A stretch of DNA of 64,000 nt from Bacillota bacterium (GTDB taxonomy: Bacteria; Bacillota; Clostridia; Acetivibrionales; DSM-27016), in assembly GCA_023390115.1 (NCBI GenBank), contig JAEWDM010000022.1:496001-560000 (forward strand). The letters run 5' to 3'. Every line of letters starts with the position of its first letter. Positions within the stretch are counted from its first letter, which is position 1. A program made the position numbers and the translations under genes. Below, one piece after another: positions 51,804 through 61,549 of the stretch. Below the pieces are notes generated by a model that was not told the origin of the DNA, did no database searches, and saw only the letters and a list, made by a program, of their open reading frames with translations.

Positions 51804-52212
51804 AGTTTTCCTCCATATCTCTTTATATATTTGTTGTACGTTATCATAAAATACATTAACCAGAATCATCTTCTACAGATGATAATATACAAAGTAATAA
51901 CCTCTGAAAACACTATACAGTATGGAAGGAAAAATATATGAGCCTGCCTTTATAGTAAAGCAGTAAAATAGCGTGTACTCTGCTGTAAGCACTGTTGAGT
52001 GTAGAAATACCTTATTCGATTAATTAATCTTTTATGCGAATATTTTACCAAATACGATTATATATTCTAAATAATGACTCGTCAATACACATTATGTATC
52101 TTTTTGAGTTTTTTTAGATAAATTATGAAAATAAAGATACCCCTTTGTTAAGGGCTTTAGCATGTTCAGGCCTTAAACAAAGGGGCTTTACGCTTCAGTG
52201 CTATATTAGCAT
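51804..52212. other. AT-rich region between RHS toxin and ABC export operon
   Basis: About 400 bases without a gene. It holds an inverted repeat ATCATCT/AGATGAT around 51865-51883, in front of the toxin gene, and the terminator at 52140-52185. The toxin's promoter must lie here; I cannot fix it. Confidence 0.4.
52140..52185 (-). terminator. Terminator of the ABC export operon
   Basis: CCCCTTTGTTAAGG (52140-52153) pairs with CCTTAAACAAAGGGG (52171-52185) with one bulged base. On the minus strand the stem is followed by TATCTTTATTTT. It lies 28 bases after the permease stop. Confidence 0.65.
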
Positions 52213-53424
52213 TTACTCGTATCTCAGTGATTCTATAGGGTCAAGATCTGCCGCCCTTTTTGCGGGATATACTCCGAACATCAGGCCCAGAGCAATTGAG
52301 CCGAGGAAGGCCATTGTAATAACCTTAAGGTCTACAACCTGCGGTATCTTCATCTGTGAGGAAATAACCGCTCCCGCAAGCATTCCCAGAAGTATTCCCA
52401 TAAGCCCGCTAAGTCCCGTCATCATTATGGACTCGGTAATAAACTGTATTACAATATCCCTCTTTCTGGCGCCAAGAGCTTTTCTTATACCTATTTCCCT
52501 TATTCTTTCAGTTACAGACACAAGAAGTATGTTTATTATTCCTATCCCGCCCACTATAAGGGTTATGACTGCTATAATCAAAAGCACCGCAGATATTACT
52601 CCTGTAATAGATGAAAACACCTTCTGCTCATCCTCCGAGCTGCTCGCAAAATACACGTCCTCTGTTCCATGCTTCATTTCCAGGGCAGCTATTATGCGGT
52701 CGCTGACGGCCTTTGTTTTTTCCTTGTCCGCCAGCGTAACCATTATACTGTCCAGCTCCTTATCGTTAAAGAAAAATTCCTGCAGGGTTGTTATCGGGAC
52801 ATATATCTGGGCGGGAAAGCTCTCACTGCTCATCATGCTGTCCAGCAAATCATCCCCGCTCTTTGACACCCCTACCACCTTAAGGTTCATAGTTCCCCAC
52901 GATGTCCTTAAATTAATTGTTTCACCTATTATGTCAGTTCTTTTGAAATACCTCAGGGCAAAGTTTGCGTCAACCATTGCAACCTTTGATTTGGTGGACA
53001 CATCCATATCGCTTATATATCTGCCAATCTCCATTTCCTTGATATCAAAATTCTTAAGCTGCGGCGTCACCCCGATAGCATATGCGGATCTTGTCTCCGA
53101 GCCGACTCTCACGGTGCCGTAACGCTGTATATACGTGGCTATATTCTTTATCTCCGGAGCAATCTTCCTGACAGTGTCCATATCTGAAAACTGCAGCGCC
53201 TCACTTGATTTATAATTGTCTGACGGCCTGTAGGTTATGGTTATAAGATTTGCTCCAAGCTCTTCAAACTGTGCATCTATGTAACCCTGGGTGGCGTTTC
53301 CTACTGCCAGTATGGTTATTACTGAAAACACCCCCATTATTATTCCTATCATTGTCAGTATTGAACGAAGCTTATTTGCTCTCAGGCTGTCCAGCGCCTG
53401 CCTGAAACTTTCCGAAAAATTCAT
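52213..53424 (-). CDS. MacB-type ABC transporter permease
   Basis: 403 residues. One N-terminal membrane helix (LRSILTMIGIIMGVFSVITI), a large extracellular MacB-PCD-type domain, then the FtsX domain with three helices (ISAVLLIIAVITLIVGGIGI, LSGLMGILLGMLAGAV and a third near the C terminus); the linker ends with SVTERIREIGIRKALGARKR. Type VII ABC permeases move signals or small molecules by mechanotransmission. It is the last gene of the operon with its own ATPase and adaptor. Confidence 0.93.
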   Translation of the reverse strand: MNFSESFRQALDSLRANKLRSILTMIGIIMGVFSVITILAVGNATQGYIDAQFEELGANLITITYRPSDNYKSSEALQFSDMDTVRKIAPEIKNIATYIQRYGTVRVGSETRSAYAIGVTPQLKNFDIKEMEIGRYISDMDVSTKSKVAMVDANFALRYFKRTDIIGETINLRTSWGTMNLKVVGVSKSGDDLLDSMMSSESFPAQIYVPITTLQEFFFNDKELDSIMVTLADKEKTKAVSDRIIAALEMKHGTEDVYFASSSEDEQKVFSSITGVISAVLLIIAVITLIVGGIGIINILLVSVTERIREIGIRKALGARKRDIVIQFITESIMMTGLSGLMGILLGMLAGAVISSQMKIPQVVDLKVITMAFLGSIALGLMFGVYPAKRAADLDPIESLRYE

Positions 53425-53434
53425 ACGGCTAACC

Positions 53435-54757
53435 TCATTTCTTCTCTCCGCCAGTTATTCTTATTTTCAGCCCGTCTTTAAAAGTAGGCTGAGGATCAAG
53501 CACCACCTCATCCCCTTCCTGCAAGCCCTCTATGATTTCCGCACTCATATCGGAGGTTATCCCAAGCTTAACAGGAACCCTTTTCATGGTGTTGTCATCT
53601 CTGTTTGCAAGATATACAAATTTATTGTCATCCTTATCAAGATCAATCATGTTGAGATTGGCAACAAGAACATCCTTCTTCTCCATTGTATAAATGTCAC
53701 AGGTCACATTAACTCCGGGCTTGACCGGGCCACCCGCATTATCTACGGACAGCAGAACCTCTATAACAGTCTCTTCACCGTTGCTGGTCACAGTCTTTGT
53801 TGCTGTAGGTGAAATGCTGGTTACCTTCCCCGACACTTCCGTTTCTTTATCAATTGAATCTCCTGTAATCAACGCATTCTGACCCACCTTAAGACTCTTA
53901 ATGTTGAACTCACTGACCTTAGCCTTTATGCGAAGCTTATCGGTGTTTACAACCTTATATGCGTATTCTGCGGCACTTACGAAGGAGCCCTGCACAACGT
54001 TTAATTCGCTTACAACTCCATCGATAGGGCTGAGCAGCGTATCATTAATCTTCTTTATTTTCTTTTCCACATCTTCTATCTGGAGCAGCGTAGCCTTCAA
54101 TGCCTGCTGCTGTGATTCAAGCTCCACCGCTTCACTATTTAAAGAGGACTTATTGCCGCTTACCGTCGACTCATATGTAAGTTTGGCATTAACCAGTGCA
54201 AGCTCAGCATCCTTGAGCATCTTGCCTGCATTATCAAAGTCACTCTGGGAAATGGAGCCTCCCTCCAGAAGCGCCTTACTGCTGTTGTAGCCCTTCAAGG
54301 CCTCATTGTATGCATTTTGAGCATTTTGTACATTATTTTTCGCTATATGCTCCGATGTCTGCATGGACGACTTACTGTTCTGAGACTTGAGCTTTTTAAT
54401 GGTAAGCTCCTGTGTAGTCTTGCTGACCTTAAGCTGCTCAAGCTGGGAATTCAGGTCATCCAGGTTAACCTCAATGATCTTTTGCCCTTTGGAAACCCTT
54501 TCATTTTTTTCTACCAAAATTGCTTCCACTCTCAAGGGAGTGTCAAAATAGCCTTCAGCCTTCTCAACTTCCTCCACAACCCCGTTTGCGGATATGTAAG
54601 ATGAAAGATCGCCCTTCTGTATGCTTTCAGTCGTTACCTTTATCGCGTTGCCTCCGGCAAAAGCAGGTGCACCGTCCCTGCCGCTGAAAATATTTACTGC
54701 TATAAACGCCAGTATGACTACTCCTATTATAATTCCTACAACAACCTTCTTTTTCAT
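53435..54757 (-). CDS. Periplasmic-adaptor-type (HlyD/MacA-like) membrane fusion protein
   Basis: 440 residues. N-terminal membrane helix (MKKKVVVGIIIGVVILAFIA), lipoyl domain (YFDTPLRVEAILVEKNERVS, KGQKIIEVNLDDL), a long coiled coil (about residues 110-220), then beta-barrel domains (SPIDGVVSELNVVQGSFV, GQNALITGDS). In Gram-positive cells such proteins link a MacB-type permease to its extracellular partner. The ATG at 54757 has GGAGG 6 bases upstream; the longer frame overlaps the Yip1 gene. It stands 10 bases before the permease gene. Confidence 0.93.
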   Translation of the reverse strand: MKKKVVVGIIIGVVILAFIAVNIFSGRDGAPAFAGGNAIKVTTESIQKGDLSSYISANGVVEEVEKAEGYFDTPLRVEAILVEKNERVSKGQKIIEVNLDDLNSQLEQLKVSKTTQELTIKKLKSQNSKSSMQTSEHIAKNNVQNAQNAYNEALKGYNSSKALLEGGSISQSDFDNAGKMLKDAELALVNAKLTYESTVSGNKSSLNSEAVELESQQQALKATLLQIEDVEKKIKKINDTLLSPIDGVVSELNVVQGSFVSAAEYAYKVVNTDKLRIKAKVSEFNIKSLKVGQNALITGDSIDKETEVSGKVTSISPTATKTVTSNGEETVIEVLLSVDNAGGPVKPGVNVTCDIYTMEKKDVLVANLNMIDLDKDDNKFVYLANRDDNTMKRVPVKLGITSDMSAEIIEGLQEGDEVVLDPQPTFKDGLKIRITGGEKK

Positions 54758-54774
54758 AAAATTCCTCCACTGTT

Positions 54775-55533
54775 CTAAATGTATTGACCTGCATTTGTAA
54801 TGCCTGCATAAACAGCCACCAGCAATGCACTTGCCATAAACAAAGTAAATACGATTAAATATGATTTTTCCCGGGTCAGCTTGCTTGCATATGCTACTCC
54901 AATGGAAATTACAACATACTGCCATATTCCGAAAACATCAATACTCTTCAGAAGGCCCGGAATAAAGCTTCCCATAAACCCTTCCCCAAAGGCCTCGGGG
55001 GCTGCTATATTTTTCAGCGCAAGCAGCGATGTATCAAGCTGTATACTGTTTGTGAAAAATGACGCAATTAGTGTGATTAAAAAATAAAGCAGCATTATAA
55101 CGTAAGAATATCCTGTTATAGAGCAGTATTGCTTAAAGCTTCCTTTTCCCTTGAATATTTTAACCACCGCAAAAATTACCGCAGTCATAACCAGCCACAT
55201 TAAAAGCACGCCAAACGGAGCGGCTACCATTCCGACAATCGAGCTTGAGGTCACAGCCATATCCATCTGCTGCTCTGTAAGCGGCGTCCCCTGCTGTATG
55301 ATAGCCGCTTCAATGGCCGGCCTCACGGTGTCCTGGTAAAGAGAAAACCTTAGCCCGTATAGAGCCACCATCCCAAAAATCATTGCCAATATCGGAAACA
55401 ATATTCTGGGCTTACCGCATAAATTCTCCATCGTGCGGGACGGTGAAGCAATCACACCTAAAACCCTCTGAAAGAATCCCATTTTATTCCGGGCCTCCAC
55501 ACTGCTATCGGTACTAATCTGAAAATCACTCAT
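54775..55533 (-). CDS. Yip1-domain membrane protein
   Basis: 252 residues, five or so hydrophobic helices (ILFPILAMIFGMVALYGL, VGMVAAPFGVLLMWLVMTAV, YVIMLLYFLITLIASFF, IWQYVVISIGVAYA, LIVFTLFMASALLVAVYAGI), and a YIP1-type layout. Yip1 proteins in bacteria are often encoded with ABC exporters. The ATG overlaps the ATPase stop by 4 bases. The function is not known, but it may be a part of the export complex or its regulation. Confidence 0.8.
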   Translation of the reverse strand: MSDFQISTDSSVEARNKMGFFQRVLGVIASPSRTMENLCGKPRILFPILAMIFGMVALYGLRFSLYQDTVRPAIEAAIIQQGTPLTEQQMDMAVTSSSIVGMVAAPFGVLLMWLVMTAVIFAVVKIFKGKGSFKQYCSITGYSYVIMLLYFLITLIASFFTNSIQLDTSLLALKNIAAPEAFGEGFMGSFIPGLLKSIDVFGIWQYVVISIGVAYASKLTREKSYLIVFTLFMASALLVAVYAGITNAGQYI

Positions 55534-56273
55534 AAATCAATCCCCATCCCTTCAGCTTTTCGGAGAGAAATCAAATCTCTCGCATCAACAGGCCTCTGAA
55601 TATGTTCGTCACTTACAATGCATCCGTCCTTGAACCTTATAACTCTTTTGGTATGTTCCGCTATGTCAGGCTCATGCGTAACCAGCACAATTGTTACACC
55701 TTCCCTGTTCAATTCCTGAAATACTGCCATTATATCCTCGCTGGAGGCGCTGTCAAGATTTCCTGTAGGCTCATCGGCAAGAATTATGGCAGGACTGTTT
55801 ACAAGAGACCTGGCAATTGCCACCCTTTGCTTCTGGCCCCCCGACATTTCATTAGGCTTGTGATGCATCCTTTCAAGAAGTCCGACCCTGTCCAGCGCGT
55901 TCATGGCCCTTTTTCTTCTTTCCTTTGCGCCCACGCCCGCATAAATCATTGGAAGCTCTACATTTTGAAGAGCTGTAATTCTGGGAAGAAGGTTGAAGGA
56001 TTGAAAAACAAAGCCTATCTTCAGGTTTCTTATCCTCGCCATTTCAGAATCGTCAAGCCCGGATATATTCACCCCTTCAAGCTTATATTCTCCCGCTGTG
56101 GCTCTGTCAAGGCATCCCAGAATATTCATCAGGGTTGATTTGCCCGAGCCGGACGGGCCCATTATAGCCACGAACTCATTCTTCTCAATAGACACATTTG
56201 CTCCCTTTAGCGCCTGAACCTCTATGCTCCCGTTTCTGTAGGTCTTTGATAAATTCTCCATTCTTATAATCAT
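55530..56273 (-). CDS. ABC transporter ATPase (LolD/MacB type)
   Basis: 247 residues with Walker A (AIMGPSGSGKSTLMNILGCL), Q-loop (VFQSFNLLP), signature (MSGGQKQRVAIARSL), Walker B (AIILADEPTGNLDS) and H-loop (IVLVTHEPD). It powers the MacB-type permease two genes on. It is the first gene of the operon, 70 bases after a sigma-A promoter. Confidence 0.95.
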   Translation of the reverse strand: MIIRMENLSKTYRNGSIEVQALKGANVSIEKNEFVAIMGPSGSGKSTLMNILGCLDRATAGEYKLEGVNISGLDDSEMARIRNLKIGFVFQSFNLLPRITALQNVELPMIYAGVGAKERRKRAMNALDRVGLLERMHHKPNEMSGGQKQRVAIARSLVNSPAIILADEPTGNLDSASSEDIMAVFQELNREGVTIVLVTHEPDIAEHTKRVIRFKDGCIVSDEHIQRPVDARDLISLRKAEGMGIDL

Positions 56274-56350
56274 ATATTCTCCTTGTACTTCCCCAAAACT
56301 TTGCCCGTATGCAAAACAATCCTTACATACACTTTTCAGGCACTTAGATA

Positions 56351-56378
56351 ATTATACCATATAGCGCCGGTTAATCAA
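56351..56378 (-). promoter_or_regulatory. Sigma-A promoter of the ABC export operon
   Basis: On the minus strand TTGATT (56373-56378) and TATAAT (56351-56356) are 16 bases apart. Transcription would start near 56344. The rest of 56274-56557 is AT-rich without genes. Confidence 0.65.
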
Positions 56379-56557
56379 AACGTTTATCTTAAATTTTTAT
56401 TAACTTTTTATTAATTAGCCTCTATTATTAAACATTTCCAAATAAATCATTAATTTTTTCAACTCAATACTTAAATATTACAAGCTTTATTCTTATTGTT
56501 TTATAGCACCGGAAATAATCCCGGCTCTTTTGGCATTAATACTTTAGCATATATGCT

Positions 56558-57565
56558 TTAGCAAATCCTTGGGAGCTGATCCCCCGAGGGCATTTCAATT
56601 ATCCTGTCTCCTCCTGACAGTGTACTCATCAGAACTCTTTTTGAAGGTGCCTCAAGCACCTCTCCTATAATTGCGGAATCCTTTCCATGCTCATGCCTTT
56701 TAAGCTCGTTTAAAACCTTTCGGGAAATATCCCGGGGGGCTATTATTATCATTTTGCCTTCATTGGCCATATACAAAGGGTCCATGCCAAGCAAGCCGCA
56801 CACACCCATCACATCTTCTCTTACAGGCAGGGCATTTTCATACAGCCTTATACAAACGCCGCTCTGTGAGGCTATTTCGTTTAAAGCCACAGCTACTCCG
56901 CCTCTCGTAGGATCTCTCATTACGTGAAGCCCGGGATAATGCGCAAGCACCTTACCGGTCAATCCGCTTAAGGCGGCACAGTCACTCTTTATATCTGCCT
57001 TAATGCCCAACATTTCTCTCTCAAGCAATATAGAGCAGCCGTGATCCCCTATGGTACCTGTTATAATGACACTGTCTCCGGCCTCCGCATTTGAAGCCGA
57101 AATATTTATGCCATCAGCAATAATTCCTATCCCTGAGGTATTTATAAAAATTTTATCCGCGGCACCCTTTTGTACCACCTTGGTATCTCCGGCAACTATT
57201 TTTACGCCGCAGTCCGCCGCAGTCTCAGCCATTGATGCCGATATTTCCTCAAGCTGCCTTATGGGAAAGGCCTCCTCAATTATAAACCCGCAGCCAAGGT
57301 ATAAGGGCCTTGCCCCCGAGGCTGCCAAATCGTTTATAGTACCGCACACCGCAAGCTTTCCTATATCTCCTCCCTTAAAAAAAACAGGGGTTATGACAAA
57401 GGAGTCGGTAGTGAAGGCAGCTCTTCCTCCCTCCAGGTCCAGCACTGCGGAATCCTCAGCTCTTGCTAAAATATCATTTGAGAAACGCTTGGTAAAAACA
57501 TCCCGTATAAGATCATTAGTAAGCTTTCCCCCGCTTCCATGGGCAAGGGTTATTATATCAGACAT
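56558..57565 (-). CDS. hypE: Carbamoyl dehydratase HypE
   Basis: 335 residues. N-terminal ATP-binding part (LAHGSGGKLTNDLIRDVF, VLDLEGGRAAFTTDSFVI), VRDPTRGGVAVALNEIASQ-like block (MRDPTRGGVAVALNE), and the conserved C-terminal PRIC, whose Cys takes the carbamoyl group. HypE dehydrates the thiocarboxamide to thiocyanate, giving the CN ligand of the [NiFe] hydrogenase iron. It is the last gene of hypF-C-D-E here. Confidence 0.96.
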   Translation of the reverse strand: MSDIITLAHGSGGKLTNDLIRDVFTKRFSNDILARAEDSAVLDLEGGRAAFTTDSFVITPVFFKGGDIGKLAVCGTINDLAASGARPLYLGCGFIIEEAFPIRQLEEISASMAETAADCGVKIVAGDTKVVQKGAADKIFINTSGIGIIADGINISASNAEAGDSVIITGTIGDHGCSILLEREMLGIKADIKSDCAALSGLTGKVLAHYPGLHVMRDPTRGGVAVALNEIASQSGVCIRLYENALPVREDVMGVCGLLGMDPLYMANEGKMIIIAPRDISRKVLNELKRHEHGKDSAIIGEVLEAPSKRVLMSTLSGGDRIIEMPSGDQLPRIC

Positions 57566-57583
57566 GCAAAACGCACTCCCCTT

Positions 57584-58717
57584 TTATAACGCATTATATT
57601 TATAATATGCGGCGCAAGTACCCTCCGACGATACCATGCACGCGCCTACCGGGCTCTCCGGCGTGCATACCCCTCCAAAAAGCGGGCACTCGCACGGGGC
57701 TTTTTTGCCCTTAAGCACCTCTCCGCACAGACAGCCCGCAGGCTCAAAGGACTTCCCCTGTTTAATATCGAAAACCTTCCACGCGTCAAAGCCTCCGTAT
57801 TTATGCTTTACGCACAGACCTGAGCCTGCAATGGCGCCTATTCCCCTCCATACCGCATCACAGGGCTCAAACACCTCATACATCTTTCCCAGGGCAACAG
57901 CATTTCCCTCCTTCTCTACAACCCTTGAATAGTGGTTTTCCACAATTTTTTTCCCACTGCTTATGTTGTCGGAAAGAGCAATTACAGCCCTCAATATATC
58001 AAGCGGCTCAAATCCCGTCACAATTCCCGGCATTCCGTGCGTCCGGGCCAGCTCCTCATAGAAGGCCGTCCCGGTAACGGCGCTTACATGCCCCGGATAA
58101 ATGAAGCCGTCAATCCCCGCGTCCTCTTGAGTAAGAGCTTTCAGGGCATTAGGCATCGTCTTGTTGGCGGACAGCAGAAAAAGGTTTTTTATGCCCTTCT
58201 CCCTTGCCTTCAGCACCATAAGCGCGATAACGGGTGTGGTTGTCTCAAATCCTATAGACAAAAACACCACATTTTTTCCGGGATTATCAGAGGCAATTTT
58301 TATGGAGCCAAGCGGGGAGTATAATATTCTGATATCCCTCCCGCGGGCCCTTTCCTTTAGAAGAGAGTTCCCGCTTCCACGTGATCCCCCACTTTGAGGC
58401 GGGAACTCTCCCCCCGGAACCCTCATCATGTCTCCAAAGGTGGTTATTATTACATCCTTTCTACGGGACAGCTCCACAGCGGCATCTATATAATAAGAGG
58501 GTGTAACACACACGGGACATCCCGGCCCCGATACAAGCCTTATTTTTTCAGGCAAAAGCCCTCTTATTCCATACTTAAAAACAGACATTGTATGAGTTCC
58601 GCACACCTCCATAATGGTGACAGGACTTTTGTCATATGACGCCAAAAGCCTTCCCAAGTCCCTTGCTGTGCCGGAATTCCTGAATTCATTTAAGATATTT
58701 AAAATGTTATTTTTCAT
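57584..58717 (-). CDS. hypD: Hydrogenase formation protein HypD
   Basis: 377 residues. MEVCGTHTMSVFKYGIRGL and LVSGPGCPVCVTPSYYID with the conserved cysteines; the C terminus has the Fe-S cysteines (GCLCGEVLKGKKAPCECPLF, GVCTPESPVGACMVSSEG). HypD with HypC is the scaffold on which the Fe(CN)2CO unit is built. It overlaps hypC by 11 bases and precedes hypE by 18. Confidence 0.96.
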   Translation of the reverse strand: MKNNILNILNEFRNSGTARDLGRLLASYDKSPVTIMEVCGTHTMSVFKYGIRGLLPEKIRLVSGPGCPVCVTPSYYIDAAVELSRRKDVIITTFGDMMRVPGGEFPPQSGGSRGSGNSLLKERARGRDIRILYSPLGSIKIASDNPGKNVVFLSIGFETTTPVIALMVLKAREKGIKNLFLLSANKTMPNALKALTQEDAGIDGFIYPGHVSAVTGTAFYEELARTHGMPGIVTGFEPLDILRAVIALSDNISSGKKIVENHYSRVVEKEGNAVALGKMYEVFEPCDAVWRGIGAIAGSGLCVKHKYGGFDAWKVFDIKQGKSFEPAGCLCGEVLKGKKAPCECPLFGGVCTPESPVGACMVSSEGTCAAYYKYNAL

Positions 58718-58934
58718 TTGCCAATTCCTTCAGCTCCTTAAAAAGCTTTATTGTACCAAGTGCCTCGTCCTCGTCAATCCTCTGTATTGCACACCCCGCA
58801 TGTATGAGAACATAATCTCCTATATCCACATTTTTCATCAGCTCTATAGAGATCTCCGTTGAAGCACCCATAACATCTACTGTTCCTATTCCATCTGATA
58901 TTTTTACTACCCTCCCGGGTATGGCAAGACACAT
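58707..58934 (-). CDS. hypC: Hydrogenase chaperone HypC
   Basis: 75 residues starting MCLAIPGRVVKISDGIG, the invariant HypC N terminus in which Cys2 holds the iron, followed by VLIHAGCAIQRIDEDEA. It carries the Fe(CN)2CO group to the large subunit. It overlaps hypD by 11 bases. AAAGGAG precedes the ATG. Confidence 0.96.
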   Translation of the reverse strand: MCLAIPGRVVKISDGIGTVDVMGASTEISIELMKNVDIGDYVLIHAGCAIQRIDEDEALGTIKLFKELKELANEK

Positions 58935-59032
58935 GCATCTTCTCTCCTTTTAAAATTAATATTACTGCTTAAGCAGTCTCTTTATATTTTATCATAAATT
59001 CACTTCTAAAGCATAAATTTATGCCTGGCTAA

Positions 59033-59204
59033 AACCTTGTTTAAAATCTCGTAATGATGTTAATATCATTATACCAAATTATTTTCATTGCATTATAGAA
59101 ATCGTAGGGGCAGACCTGCGTGTCTGCCCTGAATTGCACCCAAATACGGAAATTCAGGGCAGACACATAGTTCTGCCCCTACCAAATAGATTTTAAACAG
59201 GTTC
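59033..59204. mobile_element. MITE-like palindromic element between hypC and hypF
   Basis: Terminal inverted repeats AACCTTGTTTAAAATCT (59033-59049) and its near-complement (59188-59203) enclose a long inner hairpin. Its arms are about 32 bases each (59104-59135 and 59151-59182), built of GTAGGGGCAGA and TGTCTGCCCTGAATT. No gene inside. I recall the GTAGGGGCAGAC block as a repeat in clostridial genomes. The inner hairpin could also pair in RNA and affect hypF-hypC expression. Confidence 0.75.
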
Positions 59205-59212
59205 TAAAATCC

Positions 59213-61549
59213 CTATCGGCCTGTAAGCCTTGCAATTGCAATCGCAGCCTGACCCAGACAAAGGCCGGCGTCGTTTGAAGGCACAGAGCTGTGTATATAA
59301 ACAGTAAAATTTGACTTTTCAAGCCTTGAAATGCATTTTTCCAGCAGGGTTATGTTCTGAAAAACACCTCCGCTCAATACAACATCATTAAGCCCCGTTT
59401 TTCTCCTGACATTCATGCATCCCTCCAGCACTATACCGGCTGCCGTCTCATGAAATTTAGCGGATATTGCACCCTTGGAAACTCCTTTTAAGACGTCCCT
59501 CACAATTTCTCTCACAGCGGCCTGCATGCACACCTTAAACGGCTGTCCCTCAATAACGGAAAATCCATAGCTGCCCCGGCTGCTGTGATCCATAATGCAC
59601 TCCAGCTCTATAGCCGCCTGTCCCTCATAGGTTATATGAGTTCTTACTCCTGCCAGAGCGGAAACAGCATCAAAAAGCCTGCCCATGCTTGAGGTAAGAG
59701 GGCTGTTTATTCCCCTTCCCATCATCCGGCTTAAAGCGGATATATTCTCGGTGTCAATTCCCTTCCATAAGTCCTGCGGCCTGGATAAAAAAGCTTCAAA
59801 AATATCATCTCCCGAGCTAAGCAGGTACGCCAGCGCCATCCTCCAGGGCTGCTTAACAGCCATATCTCCTCCCGGCATTTTTACATATTCCATCTGCCCC
59901 ATTCTTTTAAAGCCCTTATACCCGCCCGCAAAAAACTCTCCCCCCCATATGCTTCCGTCTTCGCCGTAACCCGTGCCGTCAAAGGCAACGCCCACCACCT
60001 CTCCCGCCAGCCCGTTTTCCGCCATACAGGAGGCTATATGGGCATGGTGGTGCTGCACTCCCACGGTGTCCTTAAAATCAGACGCCACTGCATATTTGGT
60101 AGAAAGATAGCCTGGGTGCAGGTCATGCGCCACAGCATCGCAGCGTATGCTGAAGATTTTTTTGAAGTGCTCTATTCCCTCCTCAAACGATAGGAGAGTT
60201 TCAAAATTTTTCAGATCCCCTATATGGTGGCTAAGATAGAATTCATCCCCCCTGTTTATACAAAAGGTGCTTTTAAGCTCGCCCCCGCATGCCAGAACCG
60301 AAGGTACGCGAAGGCCCCCGGACAGCAAATTCACACCGTTAAATGTAACAGGCATTGGAGCATATCCGCGAGAACGCCTTATAATGTACTCCTTTCCCAT
60401 AAATACCCTTGTTACACTATCATCAGTCCTGACAAATATCTGCCTGTCATTAGTCAAAATATAATCGGCAATTCCCCTTAAGTTTTCAAAAGCCTCCCGA
60501 TCCCTGTAATAAATAGGCTGATCGCTTAGGTTGCCGCTTGTCATTACAAGCAAGTCACAGGATGGTGAGCCTATAGGCCCGGTATTGTTTAAAATAAGCA
60601 AATGGACGGGAGTATAGGGAAGCATTATGCCCAAATGCCGGCTCCCCGGAGCAATCTGCTCCGTCAGCCCGGTACCATGCTTTTTTTCCAAAAGCACTAT
60701 AGGAGCTCTTTGGGATTCAAGAAGCTCCCTTTCCTCAGGGCTTATGCAGCAATACCTGAGCGCGGTCCCGTAATCCCTTGCCATAAGGGCAAAGGGCTTT
60801 TCATCCCTTATTTTTCTGCTGCGCAGCTTAAAGACCGCCTCCTCATTATGGGCATCACAGGCAAGATGATATCCGCCAAGGCCCTTTATGGCTATTATCT
60901 TTCCGTCAGCAATAAGACGGCGGGTGTATGACATTATATCATCAGAGAGAATCTCTTTCCCATTCCCTAAATCGGCAAGCGTAAGCCTTGGACCGCAGGA
61001 ATAGCATGAAACAGGCTGTGCATGGTATCTCCTGTCACACGGGTCTTTATATTCTTCCGCACACTCACTGCACATATCGAATTCACTCATTGTCGTATTG
61101 GGTCTGTCATAGGGTATTTCTGTGACTATAGTGAACCTTGGACCACAGTCGGTGCAATTTATAAAAGGATACAGGTACCTTCTGTTGGAAGGGTCGCAGA
61201 GCTCGTCCCTGCAGCTTCTGCATATGGCTGTGTCGGGAGAAATATATATTCCGTTTTTAAAGCCTGCCGAGCTCTCCGCTATTTCAAAGCCGGTATAGCC
61301 TGCCGGATCGGCGCTTTCAATGTCAATGCCTTTTAAAACAGCAAGAGGAGGGGCCTTGGAGCGTATGGCTTTAACAAGCTCCTCTATGGCAGCCTCCTCT
61401 CCTTCTATATCCACAACTACTCCCTGACTTACATTATATACTCTCCCCTTTAACGAAAGGGAGAGGGCTTCAGAATAGACAAAGGGTCTGAAGCCTACTC
61501 CCTGCACGATTCCCCTTACCGTTATAATATACCTTTTATTTCCGCACAT
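59213..61549 (-). CDS. hypF: Carbamoyltransferase HypF
   Basis: 778 residues. Acylphosphatase domain (YIITVRGIVQGVGFRPFVYS), two zinc-finger pairs (CRSCRDELCDPSN, CTDCGPRF and CSECAEEYKDPCDR, CYSCGPRL), YrdC-like domain (KIIAIKGLGGYHLACDAHNE) and Kae1-like domain (VQHHHAHIASCMAENGL, VAFDGTGYGEDGSIWGGEFF). It makes the thiocarboxamide on HypE from carbamoyl phosphate and ATP. The start overlaps the ribF stop by 14 bases. Length is normal. Confidence 0.96.
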   Translation of the reverse strand: MCGNKRYIITVRGIVQGVGFRPFVYSEALSLSLKGRVYNVSQGVVVDIEGEEAAIEELVKAIRSKAPPLAVLKGIDIESADPAGYTGFEIAESSAGFKNGIYISPDTAICRSCRDELCDPSNRRYLYPFINCTDCGPRFTIVTEIPYDRPNTTMSEFDMCSECAEEYKDPCDRRYHAQPVSCYSCGPRLTLADLGNGKEILSDDIMSYTRRLIADGKIIAIKGLGGYHLACDAHNEEAVFKLRSRKIRDEKPFALMARDYGTALRYCCISPEERELLESQRAPIVLLEKKHGTGLTEQIAPGSRHLGIMLPYTPVHLLILNNTGPIGSPSCDLLVMTSGNLSDQPIYYRDREAFENLRGIADYILTNDRQIFVRTDDSVTRVFMGKEYIIRRSRGYAPMPVTFNGVNLLSGGLRVPSVLACGGELKSTFCINRGDEFYLSHHIGDLKNFETLLSFEEGIEHFKKIFSIRCDAVAHDLHPGYLSTKYAVASDFKDTVGVQHHHAHIASCMAENGLAGEVVGVAFDGTGYGEDGSIWGGEFFAGGYKGFKRMGQMEYVKMPGGDMAVKQPWRMALAYLLSSGDDIFEAFLSRPQDLWKGIDTENISALSRMMGRGINSPLTSSMGRLFDAVSALAGVRTHITYEGQAAIELECIMDHSSRGSYGFSVIEGQPFKVCMQAAVREIVRDVLKGVSKGAISAKFHETAAGIVLEGCMNVRRKTGLNDVVLSGGVFQNITLLEKCISRLEKSNFTVYIHSSVPSNDAGLCLGQAAIAIARLTGR

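Noticed and set aside
52145..53122. 325-codon open frame on the plus strand opposite the MacB permease
   Set aside because: It is antisense to a clear permease gene; the Ser/Ile-rich composition is what the reverse strand of a membrane protein gives.
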